From the NCBI RefSeq assembly GCF_009707515.1, contig NZ_WLYI01000002.1, forward strand, positions 62,001-126,000: DNA of 64,000 nt, written 5' to 3'. Origin of the DNA: Pseudomonas karstica (GTDB lineage Bacteria; Pseudomonadota; Gammaproteobacteria; Pseudomonadales; Pseudomonadaceae). Positions within the stretch are counted from its first letter, which is position 1; every line of letters begins with the position of its first letter. The notes under the pieces are model-generated. The model had not been told where the DNA came from and did no database searches. It worked only from the letters and a program-made list of their open reading frames with translations. This document shows, in pieces, positions 35,892 through 45,129 of this stretch. A program made the translations under genes and the position numbers.

Positions 35892-37351
35892 CAGTCGCGC
35901 ACCGCGCGCAGCACTTGTTCCAGGCTGGTCTCGCCACGGCGCAGGCAGTCAGTGGCCATGGCGGTCAGGCTCTGGCGCTTGTCCGCCAGGTATTCATGCA
36001 TGGCCATTTCGCTGGCGCCGTCGTACAGCAAGCTGATCAGCCCGGCATCCAGTGTGATGAATTCGTAGAGCCCGATACGCCCGTTGTAACCACTGCCCTG
36101 GCAGTCTTCGCAGCCCTGGGGGTGAAAGCTCTGGTCCAGTTGCGCCAACTCCGGCCACAACTGGCGTTCGGCGGCCTGCAATGGCACGGGCGTGGCGCAA
36201 TGGCACAAGCGCCGCACCAGGCGCTGGGCCATTACGCCCTTGAGGCTGGAGGCGATCAGGAAGGGTTCGATGCCCATGTCGCGCAAGCGGGTCACCGCGC
36301 CCACCGCACTGTTGGTGTGCAGCGTCGAGAGCACCAGGTGCCCGGTGAGGCTGGCTTGCACCGCGATCTGCGCGGTCTCCTGGTCACGGATTTCACCGAG
36401 CATGATCACATCCGGGTCCTGACGCAGAATCGCCCGCAGGCCACTGGCGAAGGTCATGCCGGCGCGGGGGTTGATCGCGGTCTGGCCGATGCCGGTAATC
36501 GCGTATTCCACCGGGTCTTCGACGGTGAGGATGTTGCACGAGCCATCGTTCAACGTATTGAGGCTGGCGTAGAGCGTGGTGGTTTTGCCCGAGCCGGTTG
36601 GCCCAGTGCTCAGCAAGATGCCGTTGGGCCGCGACAGGCAGGCACGCAAGTCGCGCTCGACTTCAGCGGGCATGCCCAGGTTATTCAAGTCCAACAGGTT
36701 GGCCTGCTTGTCCAGCACCCGCATCACTACCCGCTCGCCGTGGATACCGGGCAAGGTCGAAACGCGGATATCCACCTCGCGGCCGCCCGAGCGTAGGGTG
36801 ATGCGCCCATCCTGGGGCTGGCGTTTTTCGGCGATATCCAGCCGCGCCATGACTTTGATCCGCGACACCAGCATCGCCGACAAGGCCCGGGGTGGCCGCA
36901 AAATTTCGCGCAGATGACCATCGACCCGCAGCCGCACCACCAGGCTTTGCTCGAAGGTCTCGATATGAATATCCGAAGCCCGCAAACGCAAGCCCTCGGC
37001 AAACAACCCGTTGATCAGGCGGATCACCGGCGCCTCGTTGTCGCTCTCGAGCAGGTCCTCGATTCGTGGCAGTTCGTTGATCAGGCTGTCGAGGTCGACG
37101 TGCTCGCCGATGCCCTCGATCAAGGCTGCGGTGGCCGACTCGCCGGCCTGGTACAAGCCGCCCAGGCGCAGTTCGTACTGGGCCGGGTCCAGGTGCTCGA
37201 CCGCCGACGGCAAGCCGTGGACCCGCAACACTTCCTGCAAGGCATCGGTGTCGACATCCTCACGCAGCCACAAAGCCCAGCCCTCAGGAGCCGGCGCCCG
37301 CGCCAGTCCTGCCTGGCGCGCCAGCCGATAGGGCAACAGAGTACTCACCAT
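35891..37351 (-). CDS. gspE: Type II secretion ATPase E
   Basis: A 486-residue secretion ATPase. Walker A GPTGSGKTTTLYASL, the Asp box, Walker B MLGEIRDQETAQIA and the His box STLHTN are intact. A C-terminal cysteine cluster (LCHC and CEDCQGSGYNGR) is the zinc-binding element. The start at 37351 overlaps the gspD end by seven bases. All catalytic parts are present, so the system should be energised. Confidence 0.94.
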   Translation of the reverse strand: MVSTLLPYRLARQAGLARAPAPEGWALWLREDVDTDALQEVLRVHGLPSAVEHLDPAQYELRLGGLYQAGESATAALIEGIGEHVDLDSLINELPRIEDLLESDNEAPVIRLINGLFAEGLRLRASDIHIETFEQSLVVRLRVDGHLREILRPPRALSAMLVSRIKVMARLDIAEKRQPQDGRITLRSGGREVDIRVSTLPGIHGERVVMRVLDKQANLLDLNNLGMPAEVERDLRACLSRPNGILLSTGPTGSGKTTTLYASLNTLNDGSCNILTVEDPVEYAITGIGQTAINPRAGMTFASGLRAILRQDPDVIMLGEIRDQETAQIAVQASLTGHLVLSTLHTNSAVGAVTRLRDMGIEPFLIASSLKGVMAQRLVRRLCHCATPVPLQAAERQLWPELAQLDQSFHPQGCEDCQGSGYNGRIGLYEFITLDAGLISLLYDGASEMAMHEYLADKRQSLTAMATDCLRRGETSLEQVLRAVRD

Positions 37352-39291
37352 GTACCCTCATCCAGACGCTCGCGGCTGGCTGGAAACAGCTGCAACAAGG
37401 CGTTGCTGTCCGAGAGCGCCGGCAACGCCAGCGTCGAGTTGGCCTTGAGGTTGCGGTACTTCTCGCTGCTGAGCTGGGCCAGGGTGTCACCGTCGCGTAC
37501 GATCCGCGGGCGGATAAACACCATCAGGTTCTGCTTGGTGCGCTGGCTGTTGGTAGAGCGAAACAGCCGCCCCAGGTAGGGAATATCACCGAGCAACGGC
37601 ACCCGCTGGTCACCGGTCTTGGCCTCGTCGCCGATCAACCCGCCGAGCACCACCAGGCCGTTGTCATCGACCATGACCTTGGTCTTGATCTCGCGCTTGT
37701 TGGTGATCACATCGCTGGCACCGCTGCTGTCGGCGATCGACGAGACCTCTTGGACGATATCCAAACGCACCGTGTTGTCGATATTGATCTGCGGTTTGAT
37801 CCGCAGCTTGATCCCCACTTCCTTACGCTCAATGGTCTGGTAGGGGTTGGTATTGTTTTGTGTCACGGAGCCGGTGACGAAGGGCACTTCCTGGCCCACC
37901 AGGATCGACGCTTCGGCGTTGTCCAGGGTCAGCAAGGTCGGGGTCGACAGCAGGTTGAAGCCACTTTCGCTTTTCAGCGCATTGAGCAGCGCGAGGAAGT
38001 TCAGTCCGCCACCGTTGAGGTTGCCGACACCTGCGGTGACCCCCGGCACATTGGCCAGCAATTTGCTCAAGCCTGCAGTGTCGTTGCTTGAAGCGGCCGC
38101 CGCCAGGCTGGTGATGCTCGCACCGCTGTTGGTGAAGTTGACCGTACCGCCGCCAAAGGAGTTGCCCATGAACAGCCATTGCACCCCCAACTCCTGGGCG
38201 CGGGTGTCGGAGACTTCGGCAATGATCGCCTCGACCACCACCTGAGCGCGGCGAATATCCAACTGTTCGACGATGGAGCGGTAGGCGGCAATTTCGCTGT
38301 CCGGCCCCACCATCACCACCGCGTTGGTGCCCTCCTCCGACTCCATGCGAATGCCTGAGGAACTGGCTGCAACCTGCTTCTGCTCGCCTTCAATAGGGAC
38401 GCCTTCAGCCGCGCCGCCTGCGTCCTGGCTCAAGCCGCGTAGCACCTTGACCACCTCGGCCGCGTTGGCATGACGCAAATACATCACCACCGTATTCGAG
38501 GTGCGCAATGCACTTTGCGGCTGATCCAACTGTTTGAGCAGCGCGCGCACACGCTGCCGGCTGTCGGCGCTACCACGCACCAGCAACGCGTTACTGCGTG
38601 GGTCGGCGATCACCTGGGCACTGTCGGCGCCCTGCTCACGGGCCAGTAGACGCGTCATCAATTGTGCCGTGTCATTCGCGCTGGCATTGGCCAGGGGCAG
38701 CACTTCCAGAGGTTCCTGGCTGACCTGGTCAAGTTGCAGCAGCAGATCGTCGATGCGGTCCAGGTTGCTGCGCCAGTCAGTGATCACCAGCAGGTTGGCC
38801 GAGGGATATGGGGTAATCACTCCGACCCGGGGGTCGATCAATGGCTTGAGGATGTTGAGCATCTGTTCACTGGCGGCGTTGCGCACGCTGAACACCCGGG
38901 TGGCCATGCCGTCATTGATTTTCGCGTCCTGGCGCGAAGACTCCACCGGCACCGGCTCCAGCCGTGCGGCCTGGTCCGGCACGATCTTCACGCTGCCGTT
39001 GGGCAGGTCGACCGCGGCGAAGCCCTGGGCGCGCAACTGGGCGAGAAAGATGTCGTAGATTTCTTCGCTGCCGAGCATCTCGATGCTGCGCACCGTGACC
39101 TTGCCCTTGACCCGTGGGTCGATGATGAAGGTGGTGTTGGTGATGCGCGACACGCTGTCGATAAATTCCGTCAGTTCGGTGTCGATGAAATTGACTTCAT
39201 ACAACGCTGTTTCTTCTTCGGCGCTGGCCGGGGTAAAGCTCAAGGCCAGGCACAGCGCCGTCAGGCCCAGGCATTTATTGATCATGTGCAT
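37345..39291 (-). CDS. gspD: Type II secretion secretin D
   Basis: A 648-residue outer-membrane secretin with a signal peptide (cleaved near PASAEE). The N0 domain begins at YEVNFIDTELTEF, N1-N3 repeats follow, and the C-terminal secretin domain contains VPLLGDIPYLGRLFRS. A Gly/Ser/Asn-rich stretch lies in N3. No pilotin gene is seen. The length fits GspD. Confidence 0.94.
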   Translation of the reverse strand: MHMINKCLGLTALCLALSFTPASAEEETALYEVNFIDTELTEFIDSVSRITNTTFIIDPRVKGKVTVRSIEMLGSEEIYDIFLAQLRAQGFAAVDLPNGSVKIVPDQAARLEPVPVESSRQDAKINDGMATRVFSVRNAASEQMLNILKPLIDPRVGVITPYPSANLLVITDWRSNLDRIDDLLLQLDQVSQEPLEVLPLANASANDTAQLMTRLLAREQGADSAQVIADPRSNALLVRGSADSRQRVRALLKQLDQPQSALRTSNTVVMYLRHANAAEVVKVLRGLSQDAGGAAEGVPIEGEQKQVAASSSGIRMESEEGTNAVVMVGPDSEIAAYRSIVEQLDIRRAQVVVEAIIAEVSDTRAQELGVQWLFMGNSFGGGTVNFTNSGASITSLAAAASSNDTAGLSKLLANVPGVTAGVGNLNGGGLNFLALLNALKSESGFNLLSTPTLLTLDNAEASILVGQEVPFVTGSVTQNNTNPYQTIERKEVGIKLRIKPQINIDNTVRLDIVQEVSSIADSSGASDVITNKREIKTKVMVDDNGLVVLGGLIGDEAKTGDQRVPLLGDIPYLGRLFRSTNSQRTKQNLMVFIRPRIVRDGDTLAQLSSEKYRNLKANSTLALPALSDSNALLQLFPASRERLDEGTW

Positions 39292-39298
39292 AGTCAGC

Positions 39299-39727
39299 TC
39301 ATTCCTGGCGCTTGAGGCCGATCACCGGCCGTTGTGGCGGCCACGGCAGGCGCTCGCGCTGTCCTTGATTGTCGAAAATCAGCCCGCGCGCATCGATATC
39401 CTGCAAGACGATGCCCGGGGCCAGGCGCTGACCCAAGGTCAGCGTGCGTTCTTGTTGTTGGTAACGCAGCACCACCACCGTGGCGCGTAACTGGCTGGCT
39501 TTGAGGCTGCCCAGGTAATCGACCTTCAGCATGGTCAGCGGCAGGTCGCTGCTGGGCGCCTGGCGCGGCGTCCAGTGGCCATGCAACAGGCCGGCTACCG
39601 GCGCCGGTGCCGGGTACGGCGCGACCGGTTGTGCGACGCCGTGCCAGAGCTGCAGCACACAGCGCGCCGCCAGCCAGGCAAACAGGGTCACCAGCAATAG
39701 ATTGAACAGGCCGCCCGCACGGCTCAA
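39299..39727 (-). CDS. gspC: Type II secretion protein C, short form
   Basis: About 142 residues with one membrane helix (LFNLLLVTLFAWLAARCVL) and a homology-region domain (LKVDYLGSLKASQLRATVV). There is no PDZ or coiled-coil domain, so it is much shorter than classic GspC. The frame is open to an ATG at 39808, which would overlap the upstream gene by 85 bases. A TTG at 39727, overlapping that gene's TGA with GGAG upstream, or a GTG at 39751, are more economical starts. Confidence 0.78.
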   Translation of the reverse strand: MSRAGGLFNLLLVTLFAWLAARCVLQLWHGVAQPVAPYPAPAPVAGLLHGHWTPRQAPSSDLPLTMLKVDYLGSLKASQLRATVVVLRYQQQERTLTLGQRLAPGIVLQDIDARGLIFDNQGQRERLPWPPQRPVIGLKRQE

Positions 39728-41367
39728 CTGACCAGGCTCCGTGGGTGCCACCCCGGGTGCCCCTGCACGTAGCGCACTTCGGGCAGTTGCAATGGCGCCA
39801 ATTGCCAATCCGTCGGCTGCTCACGCAACCAGCCTTCCACGTGCTGCCACAAGGGCTGCCCGGCATCGGCGGCAAAGCCCAGGCCAAAGGTGCGGCAAGT
39901 GCCGACAGGCTCGGCAAACTCACTGACCCGTTTGCCGCCAGGGCTATAAGAGACTTGCCAGGGCTGACCGAGCCAGCGCGGCAGGTCCTGGCTGTTATCG
40001 AGCAGCAACGGCTCGCCAAACAGTTGCTCGGCGGCGTTCTCCAACACCTGCCGCACCTGTTGCGCCGGCACATCGACCACCGGCGCCGGGTAGCTGGCGC
40101 TCAGGCTGATCAAGTGCTCGCGGGTAATCATCTGGCCGCGCGCCAAGGGGCTGTCGTAGCGCAACCCAGGCAGCAGCACCGCACTTTCGGGCTGCGGGGC
40201 CAGGGCCTGGTGCAACAAGCGATCCCAACTGCCAGCACGCACATCGCGGCGCCAGAGGTTTTCCGGGGCCCTGGCCAATGGTTGATCCAGCCAGCCAGCA
40301 TGGGCCGCACGTTGTTGTTGCAAGGATTGTTGCAGGCGCTGGGCATGGGCTTGGCCAGCGGCATCCAGGGCAGTGCCCTGGGCCGGATAAAAACGTGCGT
40401 CAAAGCGCCATTGCCCAGCCTGCGCCTGGCAGCGGATACGAAACGTGCCGCTGGCTCGGGTCCCGCCCAGTACCACCGGAACCCGCTTGCCCGAGCTTTG
40501 CAGGACTTCCACCGGTTGCGGCCACAAATCCTGGCCTCGGGCACAAAGCACCAGATCGACCTGACTCAGGCGCTCGGCCAGCCAGAACCCCGGGCCGGTG
40601 CCGACGTCTGCCAGGGCCACCACCAGGTCGGCTTCGGCCCGGGCCTGGGTCAATACCGGTTGCAGGCTGTGCAGCCATTGCTTCAAGGAGGCTTTCTGAT
40701 CCCGCGCATAAGGGTCGGTGATACCCACCACGGCGATGCGCACGCCACCGCGCCGGAACACACTCATGCCGGGGGTGGCCAGGCGTTGTGCACTGTCGCT
40801 GGCCAGCCCGGCGCCAAGCACCGGATGGCCGAACTGGTGGTACAGCCCCTGGCATTGTTCCGGCCACAGTACGCGTTCATCGCTGCTGACCCGCACTTCG
40901 CTGCCAAGCAACTGGCTGCCCTGGACCCCGGACAGGCCTCGGGTCAGGTAGGCCAGGCCGCTGCCGTTCCAGCACTGGCCGTTTTCCAGGGTCAAGCTAT
41001 TGTCCTGGCCCGCTTCATCACGCAAACGTTGCAGCACAGCACCGAGTACCGCGTAGCCTCCGGTTTCCACGGTGTCACTCAAGGAGGCATCCAGCAAACC
41101 ATCCAGTTGGCTGCCATCGACTTGACGAAAACGCGCATTGGCCCCGGTAATCCAGGGCGGCTGGCCGATCCGTGTCGCCGGGCCGAGGCGCGTGGCGGGC
41201 ACCACCGGGCGACCGGGCAGGCGTGCATCAAGGGTGTCGGCGATATACAACAGGTCCACCGGCTGACTGTCCTGCGGCCCCGCCGCCGCCCCCAGGCTGG
41301 AGCAGCCGGCCAGCCAAGGCGCACAGGCGCCCAGCGTCATCCATCCCAATACATCGCGCCGCACCAT
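39724..41367 (-). CDS. SoxB/5'-nucleotidase-like protein with degraded metal site
   Basis: About 547 residues. A twin-arginine-like N-terminus (VRRDVLGWM) and lipobox LAGC suggest an exported lipoprotein. The fold matches SoxB/5'-nucleotidase: ADTLDAR where active enzymes have DTHAQ, ENGQCWNGSG where they have GGDTWQGS, and a C-terminal nucleotidase-like domain (ISLSASYPAPVVDVP). The metal-binding His and Asp of the first two motifs are replaced, so catalysis is doubtful. It leads the secretion operon, with a Pho-box-like repeat upstream. No other sox genes are present. Confidence 0.78.
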   Translation of the reverse strand: MVRRDVLGWMTLGACAPWLAGCSSLGAAAGPQDSQPVDLLYIADTLDARLPGRPVVPATRLGPATRIGQPPWITGANARFRQVDGSQLDGLLDASLSDTVETGGYAVLGAVLQRLRDEAGQDNSLTLENGQCWNGSGLAYLTRGLSGVQGSQLLGSEVRVSSDERVLWPEQCQGLYHQFGHPVLGAGLASDSAQRLATPGMSVFRRGGVRIAVVGITDPYARDQKASLKQWLHSLQPVLTQARAEADLVVALADVGTGPGFWLAERLSQVDLVLCARGQDLWPQPVEVLQSSGKRVPVVLGGTRASGTFRIRCQAQAGQWRFDARFYPAQGTALDAAGQAHAQRLQQSLQQQRAAHAGWLDQPLARAPENLWRRDVRAGSWDRLLHQALAPQPESAVLLPGLRYDSPLARGQMITREHLISLSASYPAPVVDVPAQQVRQVLENAAEQLFGEPLLLDNSQDLPRWLGQPWQVSYSPGGKRVSEFAEPVGTCRTFGLGFAADAGQPLWQHVEGWLREQPTDWQLAPLQLPEVRYVQGHPGWHPRSLVS

Positions 41368-41431
41368 TGAAGCCATTGATCCCTCACCCTGAAGCCAACT
41401 CTCACAAGGGCGGCATAGTGGGGGGCAATTA

Positions 41432-41449
41432 ATGACGGTTTAATGTCAG
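41432..41449 (-). promoter_or_regulatory. Probable Pho box before the secretion operon
   Basis: Read on the minus strand, CTGACAT-TAAA-CCGTCAT gives two 7-base repeats with 11-base periodicity, 12 of 14 bases matching the PhoB consensus CTGTCAT-N4-CTGTCAT. It lies 65 bases before the SoxB-like start and about 160 bases before phoX on the other strand. Confidence 0.65.
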
Positions 41450-41608
41450 TTTTCTAACAAGGGTAAAATGTTAGCCCTTGTAACAAAAGGAAATAAAAGA
41501 AATGGAATTAAATCCATTTTTAACAAAACCGCCAAAGAATCATCACACTTGACTCTTACAGTTCCGGCTCCTTTCAAACAATCGTGATTTATAAAAGGGC
41601 CTGATGAA

Positions 41609-43645
41609 ATGAGTCGAGAGACTGGCGACAACCAGAATCGCAACCTGAGCCTCAATGAGCCGATGGAATCGGTACTCACTGCCTACCTGAGCCGCCGCAG
41701 TGTGGTACGTGGCGGGCTCGGCGCCGCGATCGCCATGATTGCCGGTACCGGCCTGACGGGATGCTTTGACAGCGACAGTGGTTCAGACAACGACACTCCC
41801 CCTACTCCGACCCCCGAGCCGGGGCTGAAGCTGGGCTTCAAGTCGATCCCCGGTTCTCTCACCGACGCCTGCACCGTGGCTGCCGGCTACACTGCCCACG
41901 TCCTGGCACCCTGGGGCACGCCGCTGAACAGCAACGCCGCCGCCTGGAAAAGCGACGGCAGCAATACCTCGACCGACCAGGTCAACTCGGTGGGCATGAA
42001 CCACGACGGCATGCACTTCTTCCCCATCAATGGCAGTTCCACCGATGGCCTGATCGCCATCAACCACGAATATATCGACCAAGCCGCTCTGCACCCGTCT
42101 GGTCCGACCCTGGTCGGCGGCATACGCCCAGCCGAAGAAGTACGCAAGGAAATCAACGCCCACGGCGGCGGCGTGATGCGCGTGACCAAGGTCGGCGGCC
42201 GTTGGCAGGTGATTGAAAACGACCCGCTGAACCGCCGCTTCACCACGGCCACGGTCATGGACCTGGCAGGCCCGATGAAAGGCACCGACCACGTCAAGAC
42301 CAAGTTCTCGCCGACCGGTACCCAGACCCGCGGTACCAACAACAACTGCGGCAATGGCTACACCCCATGGGGTACCTACCTCACCTGCGAAGAAAACTGG
42401 CCAGGGGTTTTCGTCAATAAAAGCGGAACTCGGCCAGCGGACCAAGTGCGCATCGGCGTGGGTACCAGCAACGGCAACTATCGCTGGGAAACCGCCGCCG
42501 GCGACCCGAGCGAGGTGGCCGAAGAGTTCAGTCGTTTCGACGTGACCCCGACCGGCGCCACGGCGACCGACGACTACCGTAATGAAGCCAGCACCTATGG
42601 CTACATCGTCGAGATTGATCCTTACGATGCCACGACCCGCGCAGTGAAACGCACCGCCCTCGGCCGTTTCCGCCATGAAGGTTGCTGGCCAGGCCTGACC
42701 ACCGCCGGCAAGCCGGTGGTGTTCTACAGCGGCGACGACTCGCAAAACGAGTACCTGTACAAGTTCGTCTCCACTGCGCTGTGGGACCCGGCCGACGCCA
42801 ACCCGAGCAATCGCCTGGCAACCGGCGCCAAGTACATGGACAGCGGCAAACTTTACGTGGCCCGCTTCAATGCCGACGGCAGTGGCGATTGGTTGCTGCT
42901 CGACGTGGCCAGCGCCACCACCGATGGCAGCACCCTGGGAGCAAAGTTCACCGACCTGCCGGGGATAATCCTCAACACCCGTGGCGCCGCCGACGCCGTG
43001 GGCGCCACGCCCATGGATCGCCCCGAGTGGACCTCGGTCAACCCGCTCAATGGCGACGTCTACCTGACGCTCACCAACAACACCAGCCGCACCGTGGCCA
43101 ACGCCGCCAACCCGCGCGTCAACAACAAGCACGGGCATATCATGCGTTGGCATGACGCCGATAATCAGGTGTCCTTCACCTGGGACATCTTCGTCTTTGG
43201 CGCCAACGCCGCTGGCACCCCGGACATCAACCGCAGCGGCCTTACCGCGCTGAACCAGTTCGCCAGCCCGGACGGCATGAGCTTCGACAGCCGTGGGGTG
43301 ATGTGGATCCAGACTGACAACGGCGAATCAACTATCACCAGCTACACCAACGACCAAATGCTGGTGGTGATTCCCACCAACCTGGTCGACGCCCAGGGCA
43401 AACAAGTGCCGGTCAGCGCCCAGAACCAGGCCGACCTGCGGCGATTCTTCGTCGGGCCTAACGGTGCGGAAGTGACCGGGGTGACCTTTACCCCGGACAA
43501 CAAGACAGTGTTCGTCAACATCCAGCACCCGGAGAACTGGCCATCTACCGACGTGGCCACCGATGTCACCGCCGGCACCGTGCGTCCACGCGCCAGCACC
43601 GTGGTGATCCAGCGCGCCGACGGGGGTGAACTGGCAATCGCCTAA
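41609..43645 (+). CDS. phoX: PhoX-family alkaline phosphatase (DUF839), Tat substrate
   Basis: A 678-residue phosphatase of the PhoX family, calcium- and iron-dependent enzymes that release phosphate from organic esters. The N-terminus has a twin-arginine signal (LSRRSVVRGG, Arg 29-30) and hydrophobic stretch, with a possible lipobox LTGC. Inside are NHDGMHFFPI, YTPWGTYLTCEENWPG and RHEGCWPGL, PhoX active-site regions. It is divergent from the type II secretion operon and upstream of gspK and tatABC. Folded export by Tat followed by type II release is the natural inference. Confidence 0.92.
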   Translation: MSRETGDNQNRNLSLNEPMESVLTAYLSRRSVVRGGLGAAIAMIAGTGLTGCFDSDSGSDNDTPPTPTPEPGLKLGFKSIPGSLTDACTVAAGYTAHVLAPWGTPLNSNAAAWKSDGSNTSTDQVNSVGMNHDGMHFFPINGSSTDGLIAINHEYIDQAALHPSGPTLVGGIRPAEEVRKEINAHGGGVMRVTKVGGRWQVIENDPLNRRFTTATVMDLAGPMKGTDHVKTKFSPTGTQTRGTNNNCGNGYTPWGTYLTCEENWPGVFVNKSGTRPADQVRIGVGTSNGNYRWETAAGDPSEVAEEFSRFDVTPTGATATDDYRNEASTYGYIVEIDPYDATTRAVKRTALGRFRHEGCWPGLTTAGKPVVFYSGDDSQNEYLYKFVSTALWDPADANPSNRLATGAKYMDSGKLYVARFNADGSGDWLLLDVASATTDGSTLGAKFTDLPGIILNTRGAADAVGATPMDRPEWTSVNPLNGDVYLTLTNNTSRTVANAANPRVNNKHGHIMRWHDADNQVSFTWDIFVFGANAAGTPDINRSGLTALNQFASPDGMSFDSRGVMWIQTDNGESTITSYTNDQMLVVIPTNLVDAQGKQVPVSAQNQADLRRFFVGPNGAEVTGVTFTPDNKTVFVNIQHPENWPSTDVATDVTAGTVRPRASTVVIQRADGGELAIA

Positions 43646-43659
43646 CAAATCCGGCCATT

Positions 43660-43770
43660 GCAGGAGCGAGGGACGCCTGGTTCTTGCTCGCGAAAAACGT
43701 CAACGATTACGTGTGCATCCTGGATATACGCGTCGCCTATGCGTTCTTCGCGAACAAGCTCGCTCCTACA
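43660..43770. repeat. REP doublet (REPIN-like) after phoX
   Basis: Inverted arms of the Pseudomonas REP family: TGCAGGAGCGAG with TTGCTCGCGAA on the left, and TTCGCGAACAAGCTCGCTCC on the right, about 50 bases apart. The left arm is interrupted by about 12 foreign bases (GGACGCCTGGTT). It fills the gap between the convergent phoX and gspK genes and may act as a transcription barrier. Confidence 0.75.
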
Positions 43771-43783
43771 GTCTGCCTGGAAC

Positions 43784-44749
43784 CTATAACGGCATCGGTT
43801 CGCGCGAGCGCAGCAGCATGCCCTGAGCCGGCACCCGGGCGTGCCACTTCACCACACCCTGGGCCTCGACCCGGTACTGGCTGCGAAACCGCTGGCCATC
43901 CAGTTCAATATCCAACTGCAACAGGAAGTGGTCGCCGTTGAGCTGCAAGCCTTCGCTCAAACGCTCGAACGTCGCGTCATCCAGCGCCCCCAGGGCTTGG
44001 CGCAAGTCGCTGGCGTCGCGATAGCCCCCCGCAGGTCGCGCGCTGACCAGGCGCGTCAGCAACGAGCGCGACACTTCGCCTTCATACAACGCATCCAGCA
44101 GCGCCAGCATATCCAGGCTCAACGCATTGGCGTTCAGGCGCCAGCCAGAGGTCTCGGCCAGGCTGCATAATTGTGGGTAGCGCAAGGCCCGGACGGCATC
44201 GGGGGTCGACAACAGGTTCAACTCGCTGATGTCACGCATCAACTGATTGGCCGCCAAGCGCGGCGGCGACTGGCGCAGGTACTCGTTGCTTTCGGCACCT
44301 TGCAGGCGCGTTTGCTGGTCGGCGTCGAGCCAGTCGGCCAGGGTCTGGGCCAGACGCTCGGCGGCCATGTCGGCACCCAGCAAATGTACCAACTGGCGTT
44401 GCGCACGCTCGGCTTCGGGGCCGATCAACGCGTTGACGTTGAAACAGCTGTGCAGGTCGCGAATGCGAATACTCGCCTTGCCGCCCTTGAAGTCGTAACT
44501 CAGGGGTTGCCCGCGCATGGCTTGCCAGAACAGCGGGCTGGCGCGCCACAGCGGATCCTGCAGCGCCTGTTGGGTAAAGGCCAGCGCCGCCCGCTCGATT
44601 GCCCGTGCCTGCACCCGCTGCTGGACCAGGCGCACACTGTCGACCTCCTGGCGCCCCTGTTCGACCATCCAGGCCATACCGCCCGCCAGCATCGCCAGGG
44701 CCACCAGCACCATCAATAGCGCCGCCCCCTGCTGTCGCTTTTTGTACAT
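43784..44749 (-). CDS. gspK: Type II secretion minor pseudopilin K, displaced
   Basis: A 321-residue GspK with the prepilin N-terminus KRQQGAALLMVLVALAMLAG and the large K-specific domain (CFNVNALIGPEAE, DLRQALG). Unlike the other pseudopilins it has alanine or leucine, not glutamate, at +5, as is normal for GspK. It lies 11 kb from gspJ and L, on the far side of phoX. The start at 44749 gives the right short leader. It is divergent from tatA. Confidence 0.9.
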   Translation of the reverse strand: MYKKRQQGAALLMVLVALAMLAGGMAWMVEQGRQEVDSVRLVQQRVQARAIERAALAFTQQALQDPLWRASPLFWQAMRGQPLSYDFKGGKASIRIRDLHSCFNVNALIGPEAERAQRQLVHLLGADMAAERLAQTLADWLDADQQTRLQGAESNEYLRQSPPRLAANQLMRDISELNLLSTPDAVRALRYPQLCSLAETSGWRLNANALSLDMLALLDALYEGEVSRSLLTRLVSARPAGGYRDASDLRQALGALDDATFERLSEGLQLNGDHFLLQLDIELDGQRFRSQYRVEAQGVVKWHARVPAQGMLLRSREPMPL

Positions 44750-44837
44750 TGCCGCGCCACCTTCATTGAACAACCTGACGACAGTCAACACAGTGGATGT
44801 TTCAACCAGGTGGCAGGCTCATACAAATCCTGCAAAA

Positions 44838-44855
44838 ACGTCACCGCAGCGTCAC
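44838..44855. promoter_or_regulatory. Weak Pho-box-like direct repeat before tatA
   Basis: ACGTCAC and GCGTCAC, separated by four bases, give the 11-base periodicity of Pho boxes with GTCA conserved in both. It lies in the gap between divergent gspK and tatA. Support is moderate: about 4 of 7 bases in each half match the consensus. Confidence 0.4.
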
Positions 44856-44910
44856 AAAGCCTCGGCACACTGCGCCTTCATATTTCAAATCAATGGCTTG
44901 GAGTGTCGAT

Positions 44911-45129
44911 ATGGGTGGTATAGGGATTTGGCAACTGGTCATCGTGCTGCTGATCGTGGTCATGTTGTTCGGCACTCGTCGCCTGAAAGGACTGGGTAGC
45001 GATGTTGGTGAGGCAATCAAGGGCTTTCGTTCTTCCATGGGCAGCGAACCCAACGCTCAGCAGGACCCGATAAAAGCCGGCCTTGAGATGGATGCCGCAC
45101 AGAGTCGATCCGCAGAAAGCAAACACTGA
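44911..45129 (+). CDS. tatA: Twin-arginine translocase subunit TatA
   Basis: A 72-residue TatA. One N-terminal helix ([20 protein letters not shown]) is followed by the amphipathic helix [15 protein letters not shown]. The start at 44911 has TGGAG before it; the longer frame upstream is rejected. The housekeeping Pseudomonas tat operon lies beside hisE/hisI, so this appears to be a second Tat set, placed with a Tat substrate and a secretion system. Confidence 0.93.
   Translation: MGGIGIWQLVIVLLIVVMLFGTRRLKGLGSDVGEAIKGFRSSMGSEPNAQQDPIKAGLEMDAAQSRSAESKH

Noticed and set aside
39724..41367. Thiosulfate oxidation role for the SoxB-like protein
   Set aside because: No soxA, X, Y, Z or C genes are nearby and the metal ligands are replaced.
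39745..41370. 541-codon plus-strand frame over the SoxB-like gene
   Set aside because: The minus-strand frame shows a family match, lipobox and operon position; the plus frame shows none.
41783..43153. 456-codon minus-strand frame inside phoX
   Set aside because: It is antisense to PhoX motifs and is Gly/Val-rich shadow sequence.
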